64,000 bases of DNA from Actinomycetes bacterium (GTDB lineage: Bacteria > Actinomycetota > Actinomycetes > Nanopelagicales > Nanopelagicaceae). The DNA is taken from NCBI GenBank assembly GCA_014190175.1, contig BJFZ01000002.1, positions 1 through 64,000 on the forward strand. The letters are read 5' to 3'. Below the pieces are notes generated by a model. It was given only the letters and a program-made list of their open reading frames with translations. It had not been told where the DNA came from and did no database searches. How positions within the stretch are numbered: the stretch's first letter is position 1; the number at the start of each line of letters is the position of its first letter. Shown one piece after another: positions 45,386 through 55,646 of this stretch. Both the position numbers and the translations under genes were made by a program.

Positions 45386-47656
45386 TCAGATCGTTGTTAT
45401 CAAAGAAGCTATATCTGTTAATGGAACATTTGGTGTGCTGTGATTCTTGTGAGCTACAACAGCAGCGGTGTGATACTCCTCTAGCGCTGCAATAACTTTA
45501 GAATCTGCATATGGAGTTCCATCAACTATTGGACCCTTTACGCAGTCGATAACCGCAGCCACATCATCACCTGCCAAGGTTCTATGCACTTCAAGTGCAT
45601 GCGCCAGTGCAAGAACTTTGCTTCTATTACTCTGTAAAATTTCTTCTGAGCGCTGTAACAACGTGGCCAGGTTGTCTTCGATGCGATCAGATAATGCATT
45701 TCGAAGTTCTTTTTGCGCATTCTCGCCCGGTTTGCCTTTCCCACCGGGTGATCCTAATTCAAATCGTTTATTTGATGCGTGCGATGAAACGGTTGAACCC
45801 ATTCCCCAATGACCTTCCATAAAACTTGCAATAGTTGTGGCACTTTCTAGGTCACCAGATACTCCCGAGGAATTATCTCCTGCAAAAAATAACCGTTCTC
45901 CTGAAAGCGAAGCTAACGAAACCAAAATATCTGCTTCGTACTCTGTTCGCCATCTTGTAAATTGATCATCTGGTGGAATGCTGGCGACCATTCCCAAATA
46001 ATCAGAGCCTTTTTCAATAGTGGCTAGATCAATCATCATATGTCTGCGCATTACATGTGCCATAACTCCATGACATGCTTCATGTATTGCAACAGCATGA
46101 CGTTCACGTTCTATATATTCAACATCTTCCGGAGGTCCGAGCTCCTTCAATTGTTTGGCTTTAATTACGTCGACCCAAGTAATGCTGGTGCGACCATTTC
46201 TAATTGCGTTAATTAAGCCTTCGTTGATTGTATCTTTGATTGTCGCGCCAGTTGCGTAAGGTGTGATCGTCGCTAATTTATCAATCTCTTCTGCAGTTAA
46301 TGAGTGTGAAACTTTGTCGAAGTACCCTTGGTAGGTACGTACTCGCCCTGGCTTGCTGGGATAACCCACGCGATACATTCGATCAATTCGACCCGGGCGC
46401 AGCAACGCCTCATCTAAGGCTTCTGGCATATTGGTAGCCATAACCGTAAGAATCCGATACTTAGGTGGTTGTTTTGGACGCATGCCTAAAGTTCTACGAA
46501 CAATTCTGTTAAAGAACCCACGCGGTTTTTTCAGTCCAGACATTTCAGTTAGTAACGCTTGCAAAGTTCCCATTCCGCCACCGCCACCCCCTGCGGCTCC
46601 ACCCATAACAAATTTTTCTCGAGTGATTAAATTTGCTGCGTCTTGGGATAAGTAATTACCACCGTGACATGAACTTCCGAAAACTTCGGATGTAAATCTG
46701 CCTTGACCTCCCGAAGGAGCAAGCCCGCGATTACCTAAAGAGTCTGCTTCATCAAAAAAAGCAACGACTCCTCCGTACCGCAAGGACAATTTCCGTAATT
46801 TACGAAACAACCCTTTCACTTTTAAAACACCAATACCAATAAACATGGCGTTGAATGCACCTGGATCGACAAACACAAAAGGCTTGCCACTTTCTCCAGC
46901 CATTGATTCAGCCATTAGGGTTTTTCCAGTTCCAGGAGGCCCCCACAGCAAGATTCCACCAGGAACGTAACCGCCATACTTTTCGATCTCTTCTGGCTTT
47001 TCTAAAAACATTAAATTCTCACGGATTCTTGCCAATACGTGATCCTGACCCCAAACATCAGAGAAACGAGTTTTGATGTCATCTGGGAAATAAACATCAA
47101 CGCCGCCACGAGACAAGAACCAGAACAACGCAACAAACTGAATGACTATAAAGACAACCGCAAAAAGTAACTGTCCTAATATCGGAAGCGCACTCCATAA
47201 TGCTTTAGGTGCCAGAAATAATGCTTGAACTGGAGGTTGGTTATAGATGGCTCCTAAAACCACACTTAAAAGTGCGATCCAAATCAATACCTTTATCGCT
47301 CTCGAAAGGCGGTAGCGATTCCAATCACTGATTTTGTGTACTAATCGATCAGTAAACGCAAAATATTTCTGCCAACCTCCGTGATATGGGGCAGCAAATT
47401 CAGCAATCAGGAAATGTATCTGTCTAATAATTTCGATTCCGGCTAAAACAAAAAGCCAAGGACGAGAACTTCCAACCTCATTTATCGCATCAGTGAAACC
47501 AAGCAAGGGATTATCTGCCATCAAGGCCCACGCCAAAGTGAAGTAAACAATCGTAAGGGTGATTAAAAATTTCAATCGATCAAAAATACTTAGATGTATT
47601 CGAACTTTGCGATCTGAATCACGCATTCTGCTTGTGTACTGTTCATTAGTGCTCAT
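45386..47656 (-). CDS. FtsH-like membrane AAA metalloprotease, four TM
   Basis: 756-aa AAA+ protein with an M41-type peptidase domain. Four likely membrane segments (about 28-48, 66-84, 123-140, 160-182) precede the ATPase, compared with two in classic FtsH. Walker A GPPGTGKT (239-246), pore loop MFIGIG (271-276), Walker B VVAFFDEAD (297-305), sensor ATNMPEALDEALLRPGRIDR (407-426). Between Walker B and the sensor, an insertion of roughly 60-90 residues has a glycine run near 352-363. The zinc site HEACH is at 525-529 and a candidate third ligand Asp602 in SGDLESATTIA. So both activities look intact. The start overlaps a lipoprotein gene stop (ATGA). Probably a membrane quality-control protease; substrate unknown. 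Confidence 0.82.
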   Translation of the reverse strand: MSTNEQYTSRMRDSDRKVRIHLSIFDRLKFLITLTIVYFTLAWALMADNPLLGFTDAINEVGSSRPWLFVLAGIEIIRQIHFLIAEFAAPYHGGWQKYFAFTDRLVHKISDWNRYRLSRAIKVLIWIALLSVVLGAIYNQPPVQALFLAPKALWSALPILGQLLFAVVFIVIQFVALFWFLSRGGVDVYFPDDIKTRFSDVWGQDHVLARIRENLMFLEKPEEIEKYGGYVPGGILLWGPPGTGKTLMAESMAGESGKPFVFVDPGAFNAMFIGIGVLKVKGLFRKLRKLSLRYGGVVAFFDEADSLGNRGLAPSGGQGRFTSEVFGSSCHGGNYLSQDAANLITREKFVMGGAAGGGGGGMGTLQALLTEMSGLKKPRGFFNRIVRRTLGMRPKQPPKYRILTVMATNMPEALDEALLRPGRIDRMYRVGYPSKPGRVRTYQGYFDKVSHSLTAEEIDKLATITPYATGATIKDTINEGLINAIRNGRTSITWVDVIKAKQLKELGPPEDVEYIERERHAVAIHEACHGVMAHVMRRHMMIDLATIEKGSDYLGMVASIPPDDQFTRWRTEYEADILVSLASLSGERLFFAGDNSSGVSGDLESATTIASFMEGHWGMGSTVSSHASNKRFELGSPGGKGKPGENAQKELRNALSDRIEDNLATLLQRSEEILQSNRSKVLALAHALEVHRTLAGDDVAAVIDCVKGPIVDGTPYADSKVIAALEEYHTAAVVAHKNHSTPNVPLTDIASLITTI

Positions 47657-48300
47657 CGAACTCCCCTTACCGTGAGTGAATTAGAAATCTTGTCTATCTC
47701 TTTAGAATTGGCCTTGAAGCATTTTGTAGTGCATCTAACAATAAAAAAATACAAAGTGCTTCGATCTTCTGAAATCAAAGATGTTTGCTTCACTGTTTCA
47801 TTTAAAGAACCAGGTGGGGTAAATGAAAAAGTAGTTCGTACTCCACGAGCCCCTTCTTCTACTATTTCTTCATCATCTAAAAGAATGAAATCCGAAACCA
47901 CGGTGCTCTGACCCGAATAGAGTTTAGTAACCGGAATAATTAAATCTCTTAGTGAATTTAGCGAAACTTCATTGCTCTCTTCCATCGTTAATTGACGGAC
48001 TCTTATGAACGCAATTGGGTGCTCTGTTGGGTTGAGACCAAAAATTTCTTCTGGCAGGACGTTAGGTAATTTGCTATACGCCTCTTGCCAAAGCACTAAG
48101 TTTGCCTTTTCAAGACCCGCTGCATCCGCACCTTTTCGTTCGGCTTTCCGTAGAATTTTTTCATCAATCTTTATCCACTTTGCGGGAGCTGTAAAATATG
48201 CACCAACATCTGGGTTTGCTGCATATCGCTGACTACTTTGGGCGCATCCTGTCAAAAGTAAAATAGTTGTTATCGTTAAAGCCAGCGCCCGCACTCTCAT
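47653..48300 (-). CDS. Predicted lipoprotein, unknown function
   Basis: 215 aa with a signal peptide and lipobox L16-T-G-C19, so an exported lipid-anchored protein. The mature part has TAPAKWIKIDEKILRKAERKG and a C-terminal TLYFFIVRCTTKCFKANSKEIDKISNSLTV; I do not recognise a family. The stop overlaps the start of the four-TM protease by 4 bases, suggesting translation together and perhaps an adaptor or substrate role at the outer face of the membrane; that is inference. aspS lies 2 bases upstream. Confidence 0.8.
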   Translation of the reverse strand: MRVRALALTITTILLLTGCAQSSQRYAANPDVGAYFTAPAKWIKIDEKILRKAERKGADAAGLEKANLVLWQEAYSKLPNVLPEEIFGLNPTEHPIAFIRVRQLTMEESNEVSLNSLRDLIIPVTKLYSGQSTVVSDFILLDDEEIVEEGARGVRTTFSFTPPGSLNETVKQTSLISEDRSTLYFFIVRCTTKCFKANSKEIDKISNSLTVRGVR

Positions 48301-48302
48301 CT

Positions 48303-50054
48303 CTACTTCTCTGACTTCTCTAATTTCTCGGTCTTATCTATTCCTGCTTCTTTTCGTTGTGCTGGAGTAATTGGAGTCGGTGCACCAGTTAATGGATCGC
48401 CGCCACTAGCAGTCTTTGGGAAGGCAATCACTTCGCGAATAGATTCAACCCCTGCCATTAAGGCACTTACTCGGTCGATACCGATTGCAATACCGCCATG
48501 AGGTGGTGGTCCATAATTAAACGCATCTAAGAGAAAACCAAATTTAGATTGGGCTTCCTCGCGAGTTAACCCAATAACATCAAATACCCGTTGTTGAATT
48601 TCACGTTGATGAATACGGATAGATCCGCCGCCGATTTCATTACCATTTAACACAATGTCGTATGCATAAGCCAGAGCATTTGCTGGGTCTTTATCAAATG
48701 TAGCTGCATACTCTGGTTTTGGACCGGTAAATGGATGATGTACTGCTGTCCATCCTCCATCATCGGTTGGTTCAAACATTGGTGCATCAACTACCCACAA
48801 AAATTCCCACAAATGATCTGGAATCAAATTGCATTTCTTAGCAATTTCCAAACGTGCGGCACCAAGAAGCTTTTGCGATTCATCTCGTTCCCCTGCTGCA
48901 AAAAAGATCGCATCCCCTGGGTTAGCGCCTACTTTTGCGGCGATCCCAGCTCTTTCACTCCCGGAAATATTTTTTGCAACTGGACCGGTAACTTCACCTG
49001 TTGCATCAATCAAAATATAAGCAAGTCCTTTGGCCCCGCGAGCTTTTGCCCACTCTTGCCAACCATCTAATTCACGTCGCGGAGTGGTTGCACCTCCTGG
49101 CATTACAACTGCTCCTACATAAGGTGCTTTGAAAACTCTAAATTCAGTATTAGCAAAATACTCCGTTACTTCTACTAACTCATATTCAAACCGTAGATCT
49201 GGTTTGTCTGATCCGAATCTGCCAATTGCATCGAGAAAAGTCATTCTAGGTATCGGAGTTGAAATCTCTATTCCAAGAACTTCTTTCCATAATTTCTGCA
49301 AAATCTTTTCAGTAAGGGTTAAAATATCTTCTTGATCAATAAAACTCATTTCAACATCTAATTGGGTAAACTCTGGTTGGCGATCTGCGCGGAAATCTTC
49401 ATCGCGAAAGCACCGAGCAATTTGGTAATACTTTTCCATTCCGGCAACCATCAAAAGCTGTTTGAATAATTGTGGTGATTGTGGCAGGGCGTACCAACTG
49501 CCTGGTTGTAATCGAACCGGAACTAGAAAGTCTCGGGCACCTTCTGGAGTTGAGCGAGTTAGATACGGTGTTTCAATATCTAAGAAACCTTCGGCTTCCA
49601 TAACTGCGCGAATAGTCGTCGTAATTTTAGAACGCAATCGCAATGCCGCGGCTGGTCCTTCACGTCGTAAATCTAAATATCGGTACTTGAGTCGTACCTC
49701 TTCATTAGCATCAACCCGCTCTCCACTGTCAATTGGAAATGGCAATGGGGCCGCTTCACTCAATACCGTTAATTGATCGCAAATTACTTCAATCGCTCCA
49801 GTTGGAACATTTTCATTTGCATTTCCATCTGGTCGTAAAGAAACTTTTCCAGTAACGCTGATACACCACTCAGCTCTTAAGGCTCCGGCCACACTTTCAT
49901 CATGAATCACAATTTGTGACCAACCAGTTGCATCTCTTAAATCGATAAATGCAACGCCCCCGTGATCACGTCGTCTGGCTACCCAGCCAGCCAAAGTCAC
50001 AGTATCTCCTGCGTTGTGCGCAGTTAACTGACCTGCTCCATGTGTGCGTATCAA
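48303..50054 (-). CDS. aspS: Aspartyl-tRNA synthetase
   Basis: 583-aa bacterial-type class II synthetase: N-terminal OB fold ([19 protein letters not shown]), catalytic core with [23 protein letters not shown] (motif 1), [24 protein letters not shown] (motif 2), the bacterial insertion domain and [15 protein letters not shown] (motif 3). It is the usual bacterial form; whether it also charges tRNA-Asn depends on gatCAB, not seen here. hisS lies 25 bases upstream. Confidence 0.98.
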   Translation of the reverse strand: MIRTHGAGQLTAHNAGDTVTLAGWVARRRDHGGVAFIDLRDATGWSQIVIHDESVAGALRAEWCISVTGKVSLRPDGNANENVPTGAIEVICDQLTVLSEAAPLPFPIDSGERVDANEEVRLKYRYLDLRREGPAAALRLRSKITTTIRAVMEAEGFLDIETPYLTRSTPEGARDFLVPVRLQPGSWYALPQSPQLFKQLLMVAGMEKYYQIARCFRDEDFRADRQPEFTQLDVEMSFIDQEDILTLTEKILQKLWKEVLGIEISTPIPRMTFLDAIGRFGSDKPDLRFEYELVEVTEYFANTEFRVFKAPYVGAVVMPGGATTPRRELDGWQEWAKARGAKGLAYILIDATGEVTGPVAKNISGSERAGIAAKVGANPGDAIFFAAGERDESQKLLGAARLEIAKKCNLIPDHLWEFLWVVDAPMFEPTDDGGWTAVHHPFTGPKPEYAATFDKDPANALAYAYDIVLNGNEIGGGSIRIHQREIQQRVFDVIGLTREEAQSKFGFLLDAFNYGPPPHGGIAIGIDRVSALMAGVESIREVIAFPKTASGGDPLTGAPTPITPAQRKEAGIDKTEKLEKSEK

Positions 50055-50079
50055 AATCTTGCCTCGCTTGAATTTCTCT

Positions 50080-51324
50080 TCACTTTAAGAAGTCGGCTAA
50101 CTCGGTAAGCCTAACTGATGCAACCACACCGTCGCTCATCTGTTTGATCTCTGCTTGCCCGGAACTAATCTCATTCTCCCCTAAGACTGCTAAATACTTT
50201 GCGCCAGATTTATCGCCACTTTTCATCGCGCCTTTTAAGCCGCGTTCACCATATGCCATATCGCAACGAATGCCTTGATTTCGCAGATTAGATAACAATT
50301 CAATTGCAAAAGTACGCGCAGCTTCACCAAGCGGGACTAGATAAAGCGAGAGTTGCGTAGCAGGCGAGAGTTCAATTCCTTCGGCTTCGCAAGCAAGCAA
50401 AACCCGATCTACCCCTATGCCAAAACCGATTCCAGATAGAGATTGTCCACCAAGTTTTTCCATTAAACCGTCGTAACGCCCGCCGCCACCTATTCCAGAT
50501 TGTGCACCAAGTTTGTGATGTACAAATTCAAAAGTTGTATGTGTGTAGTAATCCAGACCGCGTACCAATTTTGAATTTTCAATATATTTGATACCAAGAT
50601 TAGTTAATCCATTTTTTACTGCTAAATATCTTTCTTTAGCATCTTGGGTCAAATAATCCAGAATCACTGGAGCATTTTTAAGAGCCGCAATCATCTCAGG
50701 ACGTTTATCATCCAAAACTCGTAGTGGATTAATTTTGGCCCGCTCACGAGTTGCTTCATCTAGATCAATCTCTTTCAAGAATTTAACTAGCGCTTCTCTG
50801 TGAGAATCTCTAGATAGTTTATCTCCCAAAGAATTTATCTGTACTTCATAATCCTTTAAACCTAAATTTTTGAAGGCTTGCACCGCTAATGAAATTACTT
50901 CCACATCAATCAGCGGATCATCTCCACCGATAGCTTCAACACCTACTTGATAAAACTGCCGATATCTTCCGGCTTGTGGACGTTCTGCTCTGAAGAAAGC
51001 ACCTGAATACCAAACTTTTACTGGGAGTTGTCCACGATCTAATCCACTTTCAATAACTGCGCGCATCACACCGGCAGTACCTTCAGGACGCAATGTAAGT
51101 GAGCGATCAGCACGATCTGTAAAGGTATACATCTCTTTGCTAACCACATCAGTTGATTCACCAACTCCACTGGTAAACAGAGCAGTATCTTCGAAAACTG
51201 CGGTCTCCATCAACTGATAATTCGCTAACCGTGCCGGAGCTATTAAATTTTCACGGACCATTTCAAATTTCGCCGATTCAGGTGGCAAATACTCTTTGAC
51301 GCCTTTGGGTACTTGGAACTTCAT
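50080..51324 (-). CDS. hisS: Histidyl-tRNA synthetase
   Basis: 414-aa class II synthetase. Motif 1-2 region [16 protein letters not shown] and [20 protein letters not shown], His-specific [15 protein letters not shown] and [15 protein letters not shown], and an anticodon-binding C-terminus. The ATG shares a base with the stop of the MBL-fold gene (TAATG). Followed by aspS, as in other actinobacteria. Confidence 0.98.
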   Translation of the reverse strand: MKFQVPKGVKEYLPPESAKFEMVRENLIAPARLANYQLMETAVFEDTALFTSGVGESTDVVSKEMYTFTDRADRSLTLRPEGTAGVMRAVIESGLDRGQLPVKVWYSGAFFRAERPQAGRYRQFYQVGVEAIGGDDPLIDVEVISLAVQAFKNLGLKDYEVQINSLGDKLSRDSHREALVKFLKEIDLDEATRERAKINPLRVLDDKRPEMIAALKNAPVILDYLTQDAKERYLAVKNGLTNLGIKYIENSKLVRGLDYYTHTTFEFVHHKLGAQSGIGGGGRYDGLMEKLGGQSLSGIGFGIGVDRVLLACEAEGIELSPATQLSLYLVPLGEAARTFAIELLSNLRNQGIRCDMAYGERGLKGAMKSGDKSGAKYLAVLGENEISSGQAEIKQMSDGVVASVRLTELADFLK

Positions 51325-51995
51325 TACAACTTCCCAATTGCTGCGGCTTTTAAATACGGATTGTGCGCACGCTCTGCACCGATTGTTGTCTCTTCGCCAT
51401 GACCAGGAAGAACGCGCAGTTCATCGGCTAGCGGCCAAATCTTATGCATCAACGTCTCCTCCATCTGTGCGTGAGATCCAGTTGGCAGATCGGTTCTGCC
51501 AATCGATCCGGCAAACAAGACATCACCAGAAATCAAAATCTTCTTATTTATATGGCACAGAATAGAACCTGCGGTGTGTCCAGGGGCGTGAACAAAGCGC
51601 AAATTCAGCCCAGCAATTTCAATCTCACTTCCATCGGTTAATTCGATCACCTCTTCTGGTTCTACAAATTGTTGCCCTTGAGTTAAGGATTTACTCTCCC
51701 TGGATAAGGCGTACTCCGGATGCGCTAGCAAAACCCGATCGGCGCTATGAATCATCGCCGGCACACCTGCTTTGGCACATAACGGGGCAAGGGAGAAGGT
51801 GTGGTCGAGGTGGCCATGAGTGAGCAGTACCGCCACTGGCTTGAGGTTGTGCTTAGCCGCCCGCTCTAAAATTGCCCCACTTAGGTCGGGATCGCCGATT
51901 CCGGGGTCCACAATCAAGGCTTCATTGCCTTTGCCGGTAGCGATAATCCAGGCGTTAGTGGCAAAAGCTTTTGCCACAACTACGCTCACCAGCAC
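51324..51995 (-). CDS. MBL-fold hydrolase (glyoxalase II-like)
   Basis: Metallo-beta-lactamase fold protein of 223 aa. The metal motif THGHLDHT (HxHxDH) is near residues 59-66, with later ligands in HAPGHTAGS, GDVLFAGSIGRTD and the final LPGHGEETTIG. It belongs with the hydroxyacylglutathione hydrolase-like group that in actinobacteria lies next to hisS; glutathione is usually absent there, so the natural thioester substrate is uncertain. Divergent from the DUF349 gene across 163 bases. Confidence 0.9.
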   Translation of the reverse strand: MLVSVVVAKAFATNAWIIATGKGNEALIVDPGIGDPDLSGAILERAAKHNLKPVAVLLTHGHLDHTFSLAPLCAKAGVPAMIHSADRVLLAHPEYALSRESKSLTQGQQFVEPEEVIELTDGSEIEIAGLNLRFVHAPGHTAGSILCHINKKILISGDVLFAGSIGRTDLPTGSHAQMEETLMHKIWPLADELRVLPGHGEETTIGAERAHNPYLKAAAIGKL

Positions 51996-52158
51996 AGATT
52001 CTCCATTTTCAACGCAAAGTTTGGGGGTTTGTTAAGGCTACCGGTACCGTATCCTCCCTGTCCCCAGAAGTTCCATTCACCGGAAAAATAGCGAGCCGGA
52101 GTAGCCTCAAAAAAGTGGCTGATCAGGTGGCGCGCAAAGAGCGTAAAGGAGTTTTACT

Positions 52159-53454
52159 TTGAGCGAGAATGAAGGATTAATTTCAGCCGCAAGTGCCCTC
52201 ATTGGAGATCCTGCCCTCTTTGGTCGAGTTCATGACGATGGAACTGTTTATGTTTGGACTCATGCTGGTGAAAAACCCGTTGGTTCCTATCCTGGCAAAA
52301 GCCCAGAAGAAGCATTGCAATATTTTGTCCGTAAATTTGAAACTCTTGCATCTGAAATTGCGTTAACTGCTGCTCGGGTTCGCAGTGGAGCAATTCTTCC
52401 ACAAGACGGTGAGATCGCTGTTGCAAAATTGCGTGAAAGTATCGCAACAATTAATGCTGTCGGAGATTTGGCTGCACTTGCAATTGCAGTTGAACAAATT
52501 CCACCATTGATTGATCAACAAAGACAAATTTATGCAGCAAAGAAAGCTGATGAAGCTAATGCGCGGGCCACTGCTCGCAACGAAGCAAAAATTGCTAAAG
52601 AGGCGATTGTTGTTGAATCTGAAAGCATTGCTGATAAAGATTCTTGGAAAGTTACCGGCGATCGCCTTAAAGAATTATTAGATCAATGGAAAGTATTACC
52701 TAGGATTGATAAAGCTAGCGATGAGCAATTGTGGAAAAGATTTTCAGTTGCCCGAAATGGTTTTGACCGTCGCCGCCGCGCACATTTTGCAAAATTAGTC
52801 GCAGAGCAAAGCACCATTGCCTCTGCGAAGGAAAAAATTGTGGCTGAAGCTGAAAAACTCGTGGCATCTCGGGATTGGGTCGCTACCGCTCGCAGATTTA
52901 GTACGTTGATGCAAGAGTGGAAAACTTCCGGTCGCGGACAAAAAAGAAGTGATGATGCACTTTGGGAGCGATTCCGTGCCGCACAAGAAGCCTTTTTTGC
53001 TGCGAAGAAAGCTGATTTAGAACGTCGTGAAAACTCTATGGGAGCCAACTTAGCCAAGAAGGAAGAGATCGCTAAACAGATCGAGGCGTTACTTCCAATC
53101 ACCGATTTTCCTACCGCTAAAAAGAGTTTCCGTGATCTCCTCTCACAACTCGAAAAAGTTGGGCAAATCCCCCGCGACAAGCGAGATGCACTTGAAATCA
53201 GAGTTGGGGCTGTCGAGAAAGAGATTCGGGTTCTTGATGAAGAGCATCGTCGCAAAACTGATCCAGCCGCAAAAGCCCGCGCATCAGATGTTGTACGTCA
53301 ATTAACTGAAGCAATCGAAAATTACGAGAAGGTTGCTGCAAAAGCAACTGCTAATAATGACACCAAACGAGCAGCAGATGCTTTGGAATCAGCAGAGGCT
53401 AGACGTAGTTGGTTGGCTGAAGCACAACGTTCTCTTGCTGAGTTTTCCGCTTAA
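52159..53454 (+). CDS. DUF349 repeat protein
   Basis: 431-aa, highly charged, mainly helical soluble protein. At least three DUF349-type repeats are visible by their Trp/Phe pattern: WKVTGDRLKELLDQWKVLPR...LWKRFSVARNGF, DWVATARRFSTLMQEWKTSGRG...LWERFRAAQEAF, and TAKKSFRDLLSQLEKVGQIPR. A separate N-terminal domain (LIGDPALFGRVHDDGTVYVWTHAGEKPVGSYPG) precedes. Function unknown. The TTG start follows AAAGGAG with a 7-base spacer. Its 3' end overlaps convergent rel by 4 bases. The DUF349-rel neighbourhood is conserved in actinobacteria. Confidence 0.9.
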   Translation: MSENEGLISAASALIGDPALFGRVHDDGTVYVWTHAGEKPVGSYPGKSPEEALQYFVRKFETLASEIALTAARVRSGAILPQDGEIAVAKLRESIATINAVGDLAALAIAVEQIPPLIDQQRQIYAAKKADEANARATARNEAKIAKEAIVVESESIADKDSWKVTGDRLKELLDQWKVLPRIDKASDEQLWKRFSVARNGFDRRRRAHFAKLVAEQSTIASAKEKIVAEAEKLVASRDWVATARRFSTLMQEWKTSGRGQKRSDDALWERFRAAQEAFFAAKKADLERRENSMGANLAKKEEIAKQIEALLPITDFPTAKKSFRDLLSQLEKVGQIPRDKRDALEIRVGAVEKEIRVLDEEHRRKTDPAAKARASDVVRQLTEAIENYEKVAAKATANNDTKRAADALESAEARRSWLAEAQRSLAEFSA

Positions 53455-55631
53455 TTGTTGGTGATTCGGTAAACATCATAGACACCATCAACAGTTCTAA
53501 CTGCGCGTAATACATCTTCCAAATGCGTGGCATCCGCCATCTCAAAGGTGAATCGAGAGATCGCAACTCGATCTCGTGTTGTTGTAACTGAAGCGCTCAA
53601 AATATTAACTTGCGAATCAGAGAGCATCTTGGTGATATCAGATAATAATCTTGCGCGATCCAAAGCCTCAACTTGGATATTGACCAAGAAAAGCGTTACG
53701 GCACCTGGAGTCCACGAAACCGGCAAAAACCGCTCAGGTTGAGTTCGCTGTAAATCATCAACATTTGTGCAATCAACTCTATGAATAGAAACGCCACTGG
53801 CTTTGGTTATAAAACCAACGATCTCATCCCCCGGCACTGGCGCACAACAACGGGCCAACTTAACCAAAAGATCTTTTGCACCCACAACATCCACTCCGGC
53901 ATTGCGCCGATGAGTTGTAGATCCCGGACTTGCCAGTAAGAAGTTATGGTCATTGTGTTCATGCTCGTGCTCATCTGTTCCAAATGATGAGACCAATTTC
54001 TCGACTATGGAAGCCGCGGAAACGTGACCCTCACCAACGGCGGCGTAAAGTGAAGTGATATCTAAGTACTTCATCTCATGTGCTAATTCAAGTAATGCAT
54101 GACTAGTGAGAATCTTTTGTAAAGGTAGGTCCTGTTTTCGGAGTTGACGCGCAATCGATTCCTTGCCGGCATCAATTGCTTCATCTCTACGCTCTTTAGA
54201 GAACCAAGCTTTGATTTTTGACCGTGCTCGTGGACTTTTTACAAAATTTAACCAATCATGACTTGGGCCTGCTGTCTCCGATTTGTTTGTCAAAATTTCC
54301 ACTACATCGCCATTTACTAATGGGGTCCCTAAAGTGACTAATTTGCCATTTACCTTGGCACCAATGCAACGACGACCAATCTCTGTATGCACGGCGTATG
54401 CAAAATCAACTGGAGTGGAACCTGAAGGAAGGGCCAAAACGCTACCTTTTGGCGTAAAAATAAATACCTCTGGTGTGCCCAAATCAAATCTTAAAGATTC
54501 CAAAAACTCATCAGCATCTTTAGTCTCTTGTTGCCATTCATGTAACTGCTTTAGCCAAGCCATATTTGCATCGGTATTGGCTCCTTCTAATTCATTATTA
54601 TTTTTACCTTTTTTATATTTCCAGTGGGCGGCAATTCCAAACTCGGCACGAGCATGCATATCCTTGGTTCTAATCTGGATCTCAACCGCTTTGCCTTCAG
54701 GTCCGATCACAGTTGTATGCAGAGATTGATAAAGATTAAATTTAGGCATTGCGATGTAATCTTTAAATCTGCCCGGAACCGGATTCCAGTGCGCATGGAT
54801 TGCACCCAATGCTCCGTAACAATCCTTAACATCCTCAACTAATACCCGAATCCCAGTTAAATCATAAATTTCATTAAATTCACGACCGCGCATCACCATT
54901 TTTTGATAAATTGAATAATAATGTTTAAAGCGACCGGTGACATCGGCTTTTATTTCCGCTTCTTTAAGTTCACGTTTAATTTCAGCAATCACTTCAGTTG
55001 CATATTCACCGCGGATAGATTCGCGATCGACTACTAAACGACCAATCTCTTCATATTTCTTAGGTTCCAAAGTGCGAAAAGAAATATCTTCTAACTCCCA
55101 TTTAATGGTACTCATACCTAAACGATGAGATAGCGGTGCGTAGATATCCAAAGTTTCGCGAGCTTTTCGGATTGCGGTTTCCGGAGTCAGAAACTCCCAA
55201 GTGCGGGCATTGTGTAAACGATCTGCTAACTTAATTACTAGTACCCGAATATCTTTGGACATCGCAACCACCATTTTGCGAACTGTCTCTGCTTCCGCAT
55301 CTGGCCCGTAAGTTACCCGATCTAATTTAGTTACCCCATCAACTAAATCAGCAACTTCATCTCCGAAATCCACACGCAACTGTTCAATCGAGTAAGAAGT
55401 GTCTTCAACAGTGTCATGTAACAACGCTGCGATTATGGTTGAAGATCCCATACCAAGTTCTGCCAATATTTGCGCGACGGCAACTGGATGGGAAATGTAC
55501 TCTTCCCCTGATTTACGATTTTGTCCTAGATGAGCTTTTTCAGCGGTTTCATAGGCACGTTCAATCTCGGCCCGTTCTTTTTTATTCGCATCGATGATCG
55601 ACAGTAATGGCGAAATTAATTGCGAACTCAT
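53451..55631 (-). CDS. rel: Bifunctional (p)ppGpp synthetase/hydrolase
   Basis: Stringent-response enzyme. The HD hydrolase domain is intact (His48 in ISHPVAVA and His72-Asp73 in ALLHDTVEDT). The synthetase has GRFKDYIAMPKFNLYQSLHTT, where the RxKD form of the switch motif marks bifunctional Rel rather than RelA, and EIQIRT. TGS (EVFIFTPKGSVLALP), a zinc-finger-like region with RCCAPVPGDEIVGF, and a C-terminal ACT domain follow. 726 aa. Follows secF by 15 bases; the usual apt gene between them is absent here. Confidence 0.97.
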   Translation of the reverse strand: MSSQLISPLLSIIDANKKERAEIERAYETAEKAHLGQNRKSGEEYISHPVAVAQILAELGMGSSTIIAALLHDTVEDTSYSIEQLRVDFGDEVADLVDGVTKLDRVTYGPDAEAETVRKMVVAMSKDIRVLVIKLADRLHNARTWEFLTPETAIRKARETLDIYAPLSHRLGMSTIKWELEDISFRTLEPKKYEEIGRLVVDRESIRGEYATEVIAEIKRELKEAEIKADVTGRFKHYYSIYQKMVMRGREFNEIYDLTGIRVLVEDVKDCYGALGAIHAHWNPVPGRFKDYIAMPKFNLYQSLHTTVIGPEGKAVEIQIRTKDMHARAEFGIAAHWKYKKGKNNNELEGANTDANMAWLKQLHEWQQETKDADEFLESLRFDLGTPEVFIFTPKGSVLALPSGSTPVDFAYAVHTEIGRRCIGAKVNGKLVTLGTPLVNGDVVEILTNKSETAGPSHDWLNFVKSPRARSKIKAWFSKERRDEAIDAGKESIARQLRKQDLPLQKILTSHALLELAHEMKYLDITSLYAAVGEGHVSAASIVEKLVSSFGTDEHEHEHNDHNFLLASPGSTTHRRNAGVDVVGAKDLLVKLARCCAPVPGDEIVGFITKASGVSIHRVDCTNVDDLQRTQPERFLPVSWTPGAVTLFLVNIQVEALDRARLLSDITKMLSDSQVNILSASVTTTRDRVAISRFTFEMADATHLEDVLRAVRTVDGVYDVYRITNN

Positions 55632-55646
55632 ACAGACAGCCTACGG

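Noticed and set aside
55632..55646. Missing apt between secF and rel as a pseudogene
   Set aside because: The gap is only 15 bases, so there is no remnant; an intact apt lies at 2870-3403.
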